Positions 33,212 to 41,722 of a stretch of DNA of 50,832 nucleotides are shown one piece after another. The number at the start of each line of letters is the position of its first letter. Within the stretch, counting starts at the first letter, position 1. The stretch covers positions 1 through 50,832 of the forward strand of contig JAJDVG010000009.1 in NCBI GenBank assembly GCA_022826245.1. Reading direction: 5' to 3'. Made by a program: the position numbers and the translations under genes. The DNA is from Gammaproteobacteria bacterium. GTDB taxonomy: Bacteria; Pseudomonadota; Gammaproteobacteria; Steroidobacterales; Rariloculaceae. The notes below the pieces were generated by a model. The model did no database searches. It had not been told where the DNA came from and saw only the letters and a program-made list of their open reading frames with translations.

Positions 33212-33709
33212 ATGCAACGGTCTTTGATTCTGGCAGTCCTCGGCGCGCTCGGCGTCGCGGGCAGCGTCTGCGCCCAGGAACCGGAATACGTCACGATCGA
33301 GCTTGCGATCGATATCGACAGGTCCGCTCAGGAAGTCTGGGAGCGGGTCGGGAGTTACTGCGACATCGCCGAGTGGCTCAACGTCGATTGCGAGATCACT
33401 TCGGGCGACGGCGAGATGGGAACCGTGCGCGTGCTCGCCGGCGGCCGGGTCATCGAGATCCTCGTCGCCCAGACCGAGCTCTCGTACGGGTACACGCAGC
33501 CCGCCGTGGAAGGGCAGTTCTACAATCTTTACCACGGTTTCATGGAAGCGCGGCCCGTATCCGACACGAGTTCGCAGATGCTGTATACGCTCGTCTACGA
33601 CATTTCCGACAAGGCCGACCAGGCGGAACGCGACGCGGACATCGCGCGGCGGCGCGGGATGTTCGAGACGGCGTTGCAGAACATGAAGGATCTGGCGGAA
33701 GCCGAGTAG
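33212..33709 (+). CDS. Secreted SRPBCC (polyketide cyclase-like) protein
   Basis: A 165-residue protein: signal peptide MQRSLILAVLGALGVAGSVCA, then a START/SRPBCC fold with VTIELAIDIDRSAQEVWERVGSYCDIAEWL, the loop DGEMGTVRVLAGG, and the long C-terminal helix (RRRGMFETALQNMKDLAEAE). GGGAG stands six bases before the ATG. These folds hold hydrophobic ligands in a deep pocket and can act as lyases or binders. Two cysteines (YC and VDC around residues 49 and 59) could form a disulfide in the periplasm. The gene is transcribed alone or with fumarylacetoacetase, 188 bp downstream; no ligand is known. Confidence 0.85.
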   Translation: MQRSLILAVLGALGVAGSVCAQEPEYVTIELAIDIDRSAQEVWERVGSYCDIAEWLNVDCEITSGDGEMGTVRVLAGGRVIEILVAQTELSYGYTQPAVEGQFYNLYHGFMEARPVSDTSSQMLYTLVYDISDKADQAERDADIARRRGMFETALQNMKDLAEAE

Positions 33710-33897
33710 CCGGGCCGATCAGCCGACGCGGACGATGAGCCGCGTCAAGAGCATTTGAAAGACCGCTAGCATTCGCACCGCGGGCACGAATCTCCCGGCA
33801 CGGCGTCCGACATACGATCGATAACAGGCGACGACTTGCTTACACGGGCTTCCGCTTGCAACGCTGAACCGGCGCACTGCGGTCCGGTCTCGTCGTC

Positions 33898-35238
33898 GTG
33901 AGCCGCGCGATCGACGAGACCCACGACGCTTCCCGGCGAAGCTGGGTCGAGTCCGCCAACCGGGCGGGCTGCGATTTTCCCCTGCAGAACCTGCCGTTCG
34001 GCATCTTCCGGCGGCGCGGCGCCGATGAGCCGCCGCGCGCGGGCGTCGCCATCGGCGATCGAATCGTCGACGTTACGGCGTGTCAGACAACCGGGCTCTT
34101 TACGGACTCGGCCGCTACGGCAGCCGAAGCCTGCACGGAGCCAACGCTCAATCGATTGATGGCGCTCGGCCCGGACGCCGCGTCCGCGCTTCGGCGCGAA
34201 CTCTGGCGGCTGCTGCTCGACGGCGACGAACGCGTCCGCGCCCACGCCGACTGGGAGACTCGGCTCGTTCCCGGGATGGCCACCGCCGAACTGTTCTGCC
34301 CGGCGGAGATCGGCGACTTCACGGACTTCTTCTCGTCGCTGCATCACGCGACGAACGCGGGACGACTGTTCCGGCCTGACAATCCCGTCCTGCCGAATTA
34401 CAGGCACGTGCCGGTCGGCTATCACGGACGCGCCTCGTCGGTCGTCGTCGGCGGCACTGCGATCCGGCGGCCGGCCGGGCAAACAATGGCGGACGACTCG
34501 GACCAGCCGGTCTTCGGACCGACGAAGGCGCTCGACTACGAGGCCGAACTCGGGTTTTTCGTCGGCCGCGGCAACGCACTCGGTTCACCGCGGGACATCC
34601 GCGATGCCGACGACTGTCTGTTCGGCATGTGCCTCGTCAACGACTGGTCCGCACGCGATATCCAGAAGTGGGAAGCGAGACCGCTCGGTCCATTCCTCGC
34701 CAAGAGCTTCGCGACCTCGGTCTCCCCCTGGATCGTGACCTTCGAGGCGCTGGCGCCGTTCCGCGTGCCGCCGTCGGCGAGGCCGGAAGGCGATCCGGCG
34801 CCGCTCGCGTATCTCGATCACGGCCCCGCAAGCGAGCGGGCCGGCGTCGACGTCAGGATCGAAGCCTATGTATCGACACGGAACATGCGCGCGAGCGACA
34901 TCCCGCCGGCGCGGCTGAGCCTCGGGCACGCCCGCGACCTCTACTGGACGCCGGGTCAGCTTCTGACCCACCACGCGAGCAACGGTTGCGACATGCATCC
35001 GGGAGACCTCATGGGATCGGGAACCGTTTCCGGTCCGGAGCGCGAAAACGAAGGTTGCCTGCTCGAACTCACGCGTGGCGGCCGCGAACCCGTCACGCTG
35101 CCGGGCGGCGAGACGCGCCGCTTCCTCGCGGACGGGGACGAGGTGATCCTCAAGGGCTATTGCGAGGCGGAAGGGTTCGCCCGGATTGGCTTCGGCGAGT
35201 GCCGAGCGCGTATCCTGCCCGCTCAAGCCAATTCCTGA
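33898..35238 (+). CDS. fahA: Fumarylacetoacetase
   Basis: A 446-residue cytoplasmic enzyme that splits fumarylacetoacetate to fumarate and acetoacetate, the last step of tyrosine and homogentisate breakdown. Visible family marks: RRSWVESANRAGCDFPLQNL, IGDFTDFFSSLHHATNAGRLF (metal Asp and catalytic His), YHGRASSVVVGG, DYEAELGFFVG (metal Glu pair), NDWSARDIQKWE (metal Asp) and LMGSGTVSGPE. The GTG at 33898 is chosen because the preceding residues match the usual family N-terminus; the SD is poor. No homogentisate dioxygenase or maleylacetoacetate isomerase lies in the window, so the pathway must be split. The NHL-propeller gene follows after 12 bp. Confidence 0.95.
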   Translation: MSRAIDETHDASRRSWVESANRAGCDFPLQNLPFGIFRRRGADEPPRAGVAIGDRIVDVTACQTTGLFTDSAATAAEACTEPTLNRLMALGPDAASALRRELWRLLLDGDERVRAHADWETRLVPGMATAELFCPAEIGDFTDFFSSLHHATNAGRLFRPDNPVLPNYRHVPVGYHGRASSVVVGGTAIRRPAGQTMADDSDQPVFGPTKALDYEAELGFFVGRGNALGSPRDIRDADDCLFGMCLVNDWSARDIQKWEARPLGPFLAKSFATSVSPWIVTFEALAPFRVPPSARPEGDPAPLAYLDHGPASERAGVDVRIEAYVSTRNMRASDIPPARLSLGHARDLYWTPGQLLTHHASNGCDMHPGDLMGSGTVSGPERENEGCLLELTRGGREPVTLPGGETRRFLADGDEVILKGYCEAEGFARIGFGECRARILPAQANS

Positions 35239-35250
35239 GGAGGAACCGTC

Positions 35251-36174
35251 ATGCGCAAGCCGATCGTGTCACTCATCGTATTGGCGGCCGTGACCGCTCA
35301 GGCCCAGGACGACGGTTCGGATGCGCTGCTGCGCAGCCTGACCGATGCCGCTCCGCTGCTCGAGATGGAACGCGTCGAGATCCCGATGACGCCATCGCTC
35401 GAGATCGAGGAATTCGTGGGCGTTTCCGCCGATGCGAACGGCAACGTCTACATTTTCCAGCGCGGTGAGGCGGCCGATCCGATCATCGTCGTGGACTCGA
35501 GCGGCAACGTGCTGCGCTCGTTCGGAAAAGGTCTCTTCAACCGTCCGCACAGCGTCCGGGTCGATCCGGCCGGCAACGTCTGGGCAGTCGATTCGAACAC
35601 CTCGAAGATCGTCAAGTTCTCCGCCGACGGCGAAGTACTGCTCGAGATCGATGTGGGTGACGTGCCCGATCCCGATGCCGTGTCGTGCGCGGCCGCGGAT
35701 GTCGCTTTCGGCGACGACGGGCTCGTGTACGTCGCCGACGGCTACTGCAACGCGCGCATCGTCGTGTACGACGCCGGCGGCAACAAGGTCCGGGAGTGGG
35801 GAAGCGCCGGCGCCGGGCCGGGCGAACTCAACCTGCCGCACGGGGTTGCCGTGAGCCCCGAGGGAGATGTCTACGTGGCCGACCGCGAGAACGGACGCGT
35901 GCAATGGTTCACGACCGCAGGCGAATACCTCGGCGAATGGCAGTACGGCGGACGCGTGCTGAGCGTGGCGTTCTCGCCCGACGGCGAACTCTTCATCAGC
36001 GCGGAGCCCAAGGATGCGCCGCAGATGGAACAGGCCATGATGCTCAAGATAGATCGGGCGGACGGCGGCGTCGTCGGCAAGATCGACGAATTCGGGCACG
36101 AGATCGCTGTCGGCGCCGACGGGTCCCTGTTGCCGGCCAGGATGTCAGCCCCGATCGTGGTCTATCGACCCTGA
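35251..36174 (+). CDS. Secreted six-bladed NHL-repeat propeller
   Basis: A 307-residue exported protein with a strong SD (GGAGG) and signal peptide (MRKPIVSLIVLAAVTAQA). NHL repeats recur about every 45 residues: GVSADANGNVYIFQRGE, VRVDPAGNVWAVDSNTSKIVKF, VAFGDDGLVYVADGYCNARIVVY, GVAVSPEGDVYVADRENGRVQWF, VAFSPDGELFISAEP. The closest enzyme relatives are peptidyl-alpha-hydroxyglycine alpha-amidating lyase-like and SMP-30-like propellers, but no catalytic set is certain. It starts 12 bp after fumarylacetoacetase, so the two share a message although one product is cytoplasmic and the other exported. Its 3-prime end overlaps the convergent sulfotransferase gene by 13 bp. Confidence 0.85.
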   Translation: MRKPIVSLIVLAAVTAQAQDDGSDALLRSLTDAAPLLEMERVEIPMTPSLEIEEFVGVSADANGNVYIFQRGEAADPIIVVDSSGNVLRSFGKGLFNRPHSVRVDPAGNVWAVDSNTSKIVKFSADGEVLLEIDVGDVPDPDAVSCAAADVAFGDDGLVYVADGYCNARIVVYDAGGNKVREWGSAGAGPGELNLPHGVAVSPEGDVYVADRENGRVQWFTTAGEYLGEWQYGGRVLSVAFSPDGELFISAEPKDAPQMEQAMMLKIDRADGGVVGKIDEFGHEIAVGADGSLLPARMSAPIVVYRP

Positions 36175-37112
36175 CCGGGCACGGCGCCGCCGGAGTACAC
36201 CCACTCGAGCGCGTCCTCGTCGCTTAGAACTTCCTTGCCGATCTGCGCAATCTCCGCGCCCATCCGCGGCGTGACGCCCTCGTCGCGCGCGGCGCCTGCC
36301 TTGCCCTTGCGCACCATCGAGCCGGGCTTGAGCACCGGCGCGCCGCTGGCAAGGAATCCCTCGAACTTGCGTTCGTGCCGCTTCATCCATGCGAACGACG
36401 TGTACCGGAGTATGACGCCCCACTCGCTGTCCGCCGGCTCGTAGCCCAGAAAATCGGCGACGCGGCGCACCGAGCCCTCACGGTCGCGCTTCATGTCCGC
36501 GAAATGCATGAACAGCACGTTAGGCTCGTGACGCAGCCGCCACCACGCTGCGACGAAGCCGAATACGGCGTCGCGGAGCATCGGTTTGGCCATGTCCTCG
36601 AAGAAAATCGCGAAGTCGGGCGCCGCGACCATGGCCTTGTCGAGCTTCCAGAGCTCGAACCATTCATCGGAGTGGGAGTTGATGAACGGGTGCATCGACG
36701 CAAGCACCTCCTCGGGGTTTCTGACGACGACAATGTACTGCACGTCGGTGCCGGAACCGGCAGCGTGAAACGGCAGCGGACCCGGCGGCGAATGCGTCTT
36801 GAACGCGCGGCGCCGGTGATCGGGCATCGCGTCGATGCGTGCGGCAAGCTCCACCGGCGTGACACCGGGCTCCGGCACGAACTCGAGCCACGGCACTTCG
36901 GCGTAGATGGATTCGAAATCGGGATCCCCGCCGGTACGCAACTGGTGCACGATATTCATCATCCACGTCGTGCCGCTCTTGACGGGCACGGACACGACGA
37001 TGTCACGGTCGCGCCACCCGACAAGGTGCTGGATCTCGGGGTTGACCCACGGAACGGGCGGCTCTTCGGGCGGGGCGGTCTGCCCTGCAGGCATCGCGGT
37101 GTGCTCGTTCAT
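36162..37112 (-). CDS. PAPS-dependent sulfotransferase
   Basis: A 316-residue cytoplasmic protein of the cytosolic (Sulfotransfer_1) family. It transfers sulfate from PAPS to a hydroxyl or amine. The 5-prime-phosphosulfate loop is VSVPVKSGTTWMMNIVHQL (40-58), the catalytic His is H107 in FKTHSPPGPLP, the 3-prime-phosphate block is IVVVRNPEEVLASMHPF (127-143), and VRKGKAGAARDEGVTP near the end matches the RKGxxGDWK motif in degraded form. The ATG at 37112 is used; a longer frame adds 12 unlikely residues. No PAPS synthesis genes are here. The opposite reaction is encoded by the sulfatase at 44163. Confidence 0.88.
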   Translation of the reverse strand: MNEHTAMPAGQTAPPEEPPVPWVNPEIQHLVGWRDRDIVVSVPVKSGTTWMMNIVHQLRTGGDPDFESIYAEVPWLEFVPEPGVTPVELAARIDAMPDHRRRAFKTHSPPGPLPFHAAGSGTDVQYIVVVRNPEEVLASMHPFINSHSDEWFELWKLDKAMVAAPDFAIFFEDMAKPMLRDAVFGFVAAWWRLRHEPNVLFMHFADMKRDREGSVRRVADFLGYEPADSEWGVILRYTSFAWMKRHERKFEGFLASGAPVLKPGSMVRKGKAGAARDEGVTPRMGAEIAQIGKEVLSDEDALEWVYSGGAVPGQGR

Positions 37113-37278
37113 GCGCGCGAAGCTACGCGGAGGCCGGGCGATGCGCAAGCGGTCGACGACGCGGGCGAGCGCAGGCGACCGGATTGTCGGCGCCCCTTCC
37201 CCGCGTCGCGCCAGCGCAAGCCGAGCACGGCCCGGTCAGTTTGGACGAGCCACTTGCCGACAATTCCCAGGGCCACCG

Positions 37279-38208
37279 TCAGGTCACGACGCGCGCTTCC
37301 GATCGGACCCGCCTGAATGTCGAGTACTCGCGCCAGAGAATCAGGGCGCCTGCCGCGACGACGAGCGGCGCGCCAACCCAGGTGGCAAAGTGCGGGATTT
37401 CGCCGAACAGGAAGAAGCCGATCGCGACCGCGATGAGCAGGTTGACGTAGTCGAGCGGCGCGACGAGCGACGCCTCGGCGTAGCGGTACGAATAGGTCAT
37501 CAGCAGTTGGCCGAGAACCCCGAAGCACCCCGTCAGCCCGATCAGCAGCCACTGCTCCGGAGTCGGATTCGGCCAGCCCTGAACGAGGGAACTCAGCGCG
37601 GCGAGCACAGTCGACGTCAGGAAGAAATAGAACGTGATCGTGACGACGTGTTCATGCCCGCTCATGCGGCGCAGGAACATTTGCGCAAAGGCGGCGAGTA
37701 CGGCAGCCGCAAAACCGATACCGACGCCGACCACCGCGCCGCGCGCTCCCGTCAGTTCCGGCCCGATGATGATGAGCACGCCCGCGAAGCCCACTGCGAG
37801 CGCCGTCCAGCGATAGCCGTGGATGCGTTCGCCGAGAAACACCATCGCTAGCACCGTCACGAACAGCGGGATCGTGAACGAGATCGCCGTCATTTCGGCC
37901 AGCGGGATCATCGTCAGCGCGACGAACCAGCAGAACATGGCGGCCGATCCGGCCACGGCCCGGTAGGCATGCGCTCGCCAGTTGCCGGTCTTCAGAAGCA
38001 CGAGCCCTTCGCCGCACGAGGCGATGCCGATGACGACGAGCATCGAGATCAGGCCGCGAAAGAAGATCGTCTGGCCCGCGGGAATCGCCGCGCCCAGATA
38101 CTTCACGCACGCCACCATGACCGACAGGCACAACACCGATGCCAGCCGCAACGCGATGCCGAGCACCGGCCTGTGCGAACGAAACTGCCTGGAGGACACG
38201 GCCGGCAT
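37279..38208 (-). CDS. EamA/DMT-family membrane transporter
   Basis: A 309-residue inner-membrane protein with about ten transmembrane helices in two EamA halves. The first half has LRLASVLCLSVMVACVKYL, GQTIFFRGLISMLVVIGI and the conserved MIPLAEMTAISFTIPLFVTVLAMVFLGE; the second has VLAALSSLVQ, GVLGQLLMTYSYRYAEASLVAPLDYVNLLIAVAIGFFLFGE. Drug/metabolite transporters of this kind export amino acids or small metabolites. The substrate cannot be predicted. It is 166 bp upstream of the sulfotransferase on the same strand and could be co-transcribed with it. Confidence 0.88.
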   Translation of the reverse strand: MPAVSSRQFRSHRPVLGIALRLASVLCLSVMVACVKYLGAAIPAGQTIFFRGLISMLVVIGIASCGEGLVLLKTGNWRAHAYRAVAGSAAMFCWFVALTMIPLAEMTAISFTIPLFVTVLAMVFLGERIHGYRWTALAVGFAGVLIIIGPELTGARGAVVGVGIGFAAAVLAAFAQMFLRRMSGHEHVVTITFYFFLTSTVLAALSSLVQGWPNPTPEQWLLIGLTGCFGVLGQLLMTYSYRYAEASLVAPLDYVNLLIAVAIGFFLFGEIPHFATWVGAPLVVAAGALILWREYSTFRRVRSEARVVT

Positions 38209-38437
38209 GATAGCGGACGCGGACTGTCAGCAACGCTATCTGCGCGCGTGACCCGTGCAGATCTCGACGTTACTGGCGCCGTTCGCCGCGTCGAATCCGG
38301 CGAGCGCGAGCAGCTCGCGAGGACGGCTGCGCGGCGCGGGCCACTTGACTGCGCGATTCGACACCGAGAACATGCGCGCAGGACGACCGGCGAGCGCCGG
38401 GACGCGTCACCATAAGGCACTGAAAGGAAGGAACGAC

Positions 38438-38731
38438 ATGCTTTTTGTCGCAAGATTTTTCGACAACCCCGGAATCGCCGAACGCCGCAACGAGTTGATG
38501 CAGGATCATTTCGCCTGGCTCAGGGGCAACGACCAGGTGCTCGTGGCAGGCTCCATCCGCCACGAACTGGACGGCGAGTCGCTCGGCGGCCTCTGGCTCA
38601 TCGAGGCCGACAGCAAGGAAGACGCCGAGGCGGCTTTCCAGGACGATCCCTTCTTCGCAAACGGCCTGCGATCGGGGTTTGAGCTGTACCACTTCGTCAA
38701 GGCCAACGCCGAGCGCAAGGTCGCGATCTAG
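38438..38731 (+). CDS. YciI-like protein
   Basis: A 97-residue ferredoxin-fold protein of the YciI family: LFVARFFDNPGIAERRNELMQDHFAWL (with the conserved His), GSIRHELDGESLGGLWLIEA and AEAAFQDDPFFANGLRSGFE. AAGGA precedes the ATG. Family members are small, often dimeric, and related to muconolactone isomerase-type enzymes; the function is generally unknown. It is a single gene between divergent and convergent neighbours. Confidence 0.88.
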   Translation: MLFVARFFDNPGIAERRNELMQDHFAWLRGNDQVLVAGSIRHELDGESLGGLWLIEADSKEDAEAAFQDDPFFANGLRSGFELYHFVKANAERKVAI

Positions 38732-38734
38732 CTT

Positions 38735-38753
38735 GCGCGAGGAGTCGCGCTTT
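38735..38753 (+). terminator. Hairpin with short T-run after the YciI-like gene
   Basis: GCGCGA (38735-38740), loop GGAG, TCGCGC (38745-38750), then TTT: a perfect 6-bp GC-rich stem three bases after the stop codon, between convergent genes. Confidence 0.5.
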
Positions 38754-38809
38754 CAGCCGGCGCGGATCCCGGTAAGTGCGGCCGGACCTCGATCGAGGCG
38801 GCCGCCGAG

Positions 38810-39736
38810 TCAGAGCGACTCGAAGTAGCTCAGCATGCGCTGGCGCGCGGCTTCGTCGGGCATCGCACCGCGTGCCGCGGCGAGGTTATCGATGAGGTAA
38901 TCAAGCCTCGCCGTGCCCGGGATCGCGACGGTGACCGCCGGGTGCGACACGACCCACTTGAGGAAATACTGCGCCCAGGACTCGATGCCGTAGTCGGCGG
39001 CCCAGTCCGGCAGCGCACGGGAACCGGCCCGCTCGAAAGTCCGGCCCCGGCTGAACGGCAGGTTGACGAGCACGGCCAGGCGCCGCTCGGCCGCGAGCGG
39101 CAGGATCCGCTCTTCGGCGCCGCGGTTGTCGATCGCGTAATCGACCTGGATCGCGTCGATGCCGTCTTCGCGCATCACGTTCTCGAAGTCGGCGTACTGC
39201 CTGTCGAACGAGGTCGTGATGCCGATGCTGCCGAGCCTGCCCTCCTCCTTCCACTCGCGGATCAGCTCGAGCTGCGTCTGCCAGTCGTTGAGACTGTGGA
39301 TCTGCATCAGATCGATGTGCTCGGTGCCGAATCGCGTCATCGACTGCTGCATCTGCGCGATGCCGGCGTCGCGGCCGCTCAGTCCGCGCAGCGAGATCTT
39401 CGTGGCGATGAAGAGCCGGTCGCGGTTGCCGAGTTCGCGGACGATGTCCCCACACACCTGCTCGGCCGCGCCGTAGCTTGGCGCGGTGTCGATGACCGAA
39501 CCGCCGAGTCGTGCGAACGTCGCGAGCACCTCGCGCAGCGGAGCACGGTCGGCCGCTTCGGGACCGACATCGTAGCGCCGTGCCGTGCCGATGCCGACGA
39601 TCGGCAATTCGTGTCCCGTGTTCGGAATCGCGCGCGTGATGAGCCCGCCTTCCTGACCGGGCAGCCGTCCCGGCATCGCGAGCAAGGCCGCCGCCCCCGC
39701 TCCGAGTCTGAGCAGTTCGCGCCGCGTCGTTGCCAT
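38810..39736 (-). CDS. TAT-exported aldo/keto reductase family protein
   Basis: A 308-residue AKR-fold protein starting at ATG 39736 with a twin-arginine signal (TRRELLRLGAGAAALLAMPG). The catalytic tetrad is visible: Asp and Tyr in VIDTAPSYGAAE, Lys in IATKISLRG, His in LMQIHSLNDWQ. The C-terminal cofactor part (SRGRTF, IPGTARLDYLIDNLAAA) is present. NADPH is not expected in the periplasm, so an exported AKR would have to be folded with its cofactor before TAT export, which TAT permits. Its 3-prime neighbour on the other strand is the YciI-like gene; the CtlX-like gene lies 11 bp upstream, so the two are co-transcribed. Confidence 0.85.
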   Translation of the reverse strand: MATTRRELLRLGAGAAALLAMPGRLPGQEGGLITRAIPNTGHELPIVGIGTARRYDVGPEAADRAPLREVLATFARLGGSVIDTAPSYGAAEQVCGDIVRELGNRDRLFIATKISLRGLSGRDAGIAQMQQSMTRFGTEHIDLMQIHSLNDWQTQLELIREWKEEGRLGSIGITTSFDRQYADFENVMREDGIDAIQVDYAIDNRGAEERILPLAAERRLAVLVNLPFSRGRTFERAGSRALPDWAADYGIESWAQYFLKWVVSHPAVTVAIPGTARLDYLIDNLAAARGAMPDEAARQRMLSYFESL

Positions 39737-39747
39737 GCACCGCACTC

Positions 39748-40740
39748 CTATCGCGCCTGCCGCAAGAAAATCTCGGCCAGCATACAACGTGCGCTGCCGC
39801 CGCCATAACGCTCGATCGTCGGCAGCGGCGCGACGACGAACTCGGCGTACGACTCGAGCCTCGCGCGCTGCCCGGCCGACAGCGCCGCATGGGCTCGCCC
39901 GGACGCAACGAGCAGGCTGTCGCCGTCCGCACTGCGAAGCTGGAGCATGTTGCCGGCAAAGTCGCGCATCTGCGCGTCGCTGATCTCGACGATCTCCCGT
40001 CCCGTTTCGGTCAATCGGGCGCGCACGGTTTCGCGTTCGGCTGCGTCGCCGATCGCTTCAAGACAGATCACGGCGAAGCGGTCGCCGAGCATCATCAGCA
40101 CGTCGGTGTGGTAGACGGAGCGTCCGTCGCGGTCGGCAGCGTTGAAACACACGGTGTCATAGCCGAGCTCGCGGCCGAATTCGCGTACGGCGGTCGCTTC
40201 GGTGCGCCCCGAGAGACACGCGTATGCAACATGGTCGATGCGGTCGAGCACGAGGCTGCCGGTGCCCTCGAGCACGCCCGTGCCGTCGCGCGGAGTCGAC
40301 CGATCGATGACCCGTTCGAGCGCGAAGCCGTGCGCGTCACGGAGCGCTTCGAGAATGTCGTAGCGCACCTCGCGTTGCCTGCTCTCGGCGAGCATTCGGT
40401 GGATCACGGCCGTGCCGTCGCCGTGAAACGTGACCCAGTTGCCGGGAAAGATCGAGTCGGGCGTGCGCGGTTCGACGGTGTCGTCAAACACCGAGACGGT
40501 GACACCGCGCGCCTCGAGCCTGCGCGCGAAGGCATCGAACTCGGCGCGCGCGCCGGCCTGGACCCGACCGGCGTCGAGACCACGGTCGTCGCACTGAAAC
40601 GCGTTCGTCTGCGCCGTCTCGGCGTTGAATCCGAAGCTTGCCGGACGAACCATGAGCACCGCGGCCGATGCCTGCCGCGGATCCGCTTGCAGCGGCGCGG
40701 CCGCCGGCGTGCTGCGCGTAGACTTGCGAGAAGCTGCCAT
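39748..40740 (-). CDS. ctlX: CtlX-like arginine deiminase-superfamily hydrolase
   Basis: A 330-residue guanidine-modifying enzyme with the pentein fold. Marks: VLMVRPASFGFNAETAQTNAFQ, PDSIFPGNWVTFHGDG, VLEGTGSLVLDR, the catalytic-type YHTDVLMMLGD (His-x-Asp) and the C-terminal nucleophile in GGGSARCMLAEIF (C319). The N-terminal 20 residues are low complexity. The citrulline-utilisation (ctlX) subgroup is inferred from FNAETAQTNAFQ and overall length; a dimethylarginine or citrulline substrate is possible. It precedes the aldo/keto reductase by 11 bp. Confidence 0.85.
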   Translation of the reverse strand: MAASRKSTRSTPAAAPLQADPRQASAAVLMVRPASFGFNAETAQTNAFQCDDRGLDAGRVQAGARAEFDAFARRLEARGVTVSVFDDTVEPRTPDSIFPGNWVTFHGDGTAVIHRMLAESRQREVRYDILEALRDAHGFALERVIDRSTPRDGTGVLEGTGSLVLDRIDHVAYACLSGRTEATAVREFGRELGYDTVCFNAADRDGRSVYHTDVLMMLGDRFAVICLEAIGDAAERETVRARLTETGREIVEISDAQMRDFAGNMLQLRSADGDSLLVASGRAHAALSAGQRARLESYAEFVVAPLPTIERYGGGSARCMLAEIFLRQAR

Positions 40741-40809
40741 CGGTTTCCGTTTCGTGCGCTGGTACCTCGTTAGACCCGTCGAACGTCCGAATGCTCCCCT
40801 CTCTTCGCG

Positions 40810-41220
40810 TCAGGTCGCCCGACGCCGGGCCGCGACGTAGTCCCGCGCATCGCGATACGAAGCATCGATCAGTTCGAGAAGCGCAGCATCGTCGATCTCG
40901 ACGCCGGGTCGCAGCTTGACGTGCCGCATCCGCTTGCCGGTGCCCTCCAGCAGGCCGTGCGGATCCGGCAGAAGCGCGCCCATGAAGAAGCCGACGTTGA
41001 CGTGCCGCGTGAACGCGCCCACGTAAGCGAAAGGCACGTCCTCGACGCAGGCCGTCGGGAAATTGTCGTGCAGCAGTTCCACGACATCGTCGCCACAGTC
41101 GCGCATCCGCGAAAACCACGCCCGCGCGATGGAGCCGAGCGGACCGGTCCGTTCGCCGAACCAGGCTGCGATGGCCGGGTCTTGTGCAAGGGCTCCGTTG
41201 AACGTCAGGCGTATCTCCAT
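40810..41220 (-). CDS. DUF1801-like protein
   Basis: A 136-residue cytoplasmic protein. The ATG at 41220 has an excellent SD (GGAGGGAG) and is strongly preferred to the long open upstream frame. The fold marks are DDVVELLHDNFPTACVEDVPFAYVGAF, HVNVGFFMGALLPDPHGLLEG and MRHVKLRPGVEIDDAALLELIDASY, typical of DUF1801/YdhG-like proteins. Their activity is not known; relatives resemble frataxin-like small folds. It is 70 bp upstream of the CtlX-like gene on the same strand. Confidence 0.85.
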   Translation of the reverse strand: MEIRLTFNGALAQDPAIAAWFGERTGPLGSIARAWFSRMRDCGDDVVELLHDNFPTACVEDVPFAYVGAFTRHVNVGFFMGALLPDPHGLLEGTGKRMRHVKLRPGVEIDDAALLELIDASYRDARDYVAARRRAT

Positions 41221-41323
41221 GCAACTCCCTCCGTGCCCGGCGACCGCGGCGGGTACCGCAACCGCGCACGGTGGCGCGATAATACGCCGCAGCCCGGCCC
41301 GGCGGCCATGTGGATCGACGTGT

Positions 41324-41659
41324 ATGGATTTTGTGAGCGGACTGTTACTCGCGGCAGTCGTGTTGTTCATTATCGGCTTCTTCATCCGGGAAACGGTCGG
41401 CGACGGGCTCGTCAACGTATTCAAGGCTCGGCGCGAGGCGCCCGCCAGGGCGGTCAACGAATATCTCGTCGGCGCCACCGGGACCGTTGTCGAGCACGTT
41501 GACGACGACACCGCCCCGCTCAAGGTCCGAATCGGCATCGAGCGCTGGAATGCCAGAGCGTCAACCGAGGATGACGGTCCGCTCGAAGTCGGCGCCGAAG
41601 TCGAGGTTACGGCCGTCAGCGGACTCGTGCTGACCGTGGTTCCGCGTGCGGGCGCTTGA
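41324..41659 (+). CDS. NfeD-like small membrane protein
   Basis: A 111-residue protein: one N-terminal transmembrane helix (FVSGLLLAAVVLFIIGFFI), a basic linker, then an OB-fold NfeD C-terminal domain (GATGTVVEHVDDDTAPLKVRIG, EVGAEVEVTAVSGLVLTVVP). NfeD proteins pair with SPFH/stomatin proteins in membranes, but no SPFH gene is adjacent here. The ATG at 41324 is chosen for the helix directly following. The molybdenum enzyme gene lies 63 bp downstream on the same strand. Confidence 0.75.
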   Translation: MDFVSGLLLAAVVLFIIGFFIRETVGDGLVNVFKARREAPARAVNEYLVGATGTVVEHVDDDTAPLKVRIGIERWNARASTEDDGPLEVGAEVEVTAVSGLVLTVVPRAGA

Positions 41660-41722
41660 AGCCCGGCCGCGTCGGTTCCAGAATAGCCGGCAAACGGCAA
41701 GTCCAACACGGGGGATTCCACC

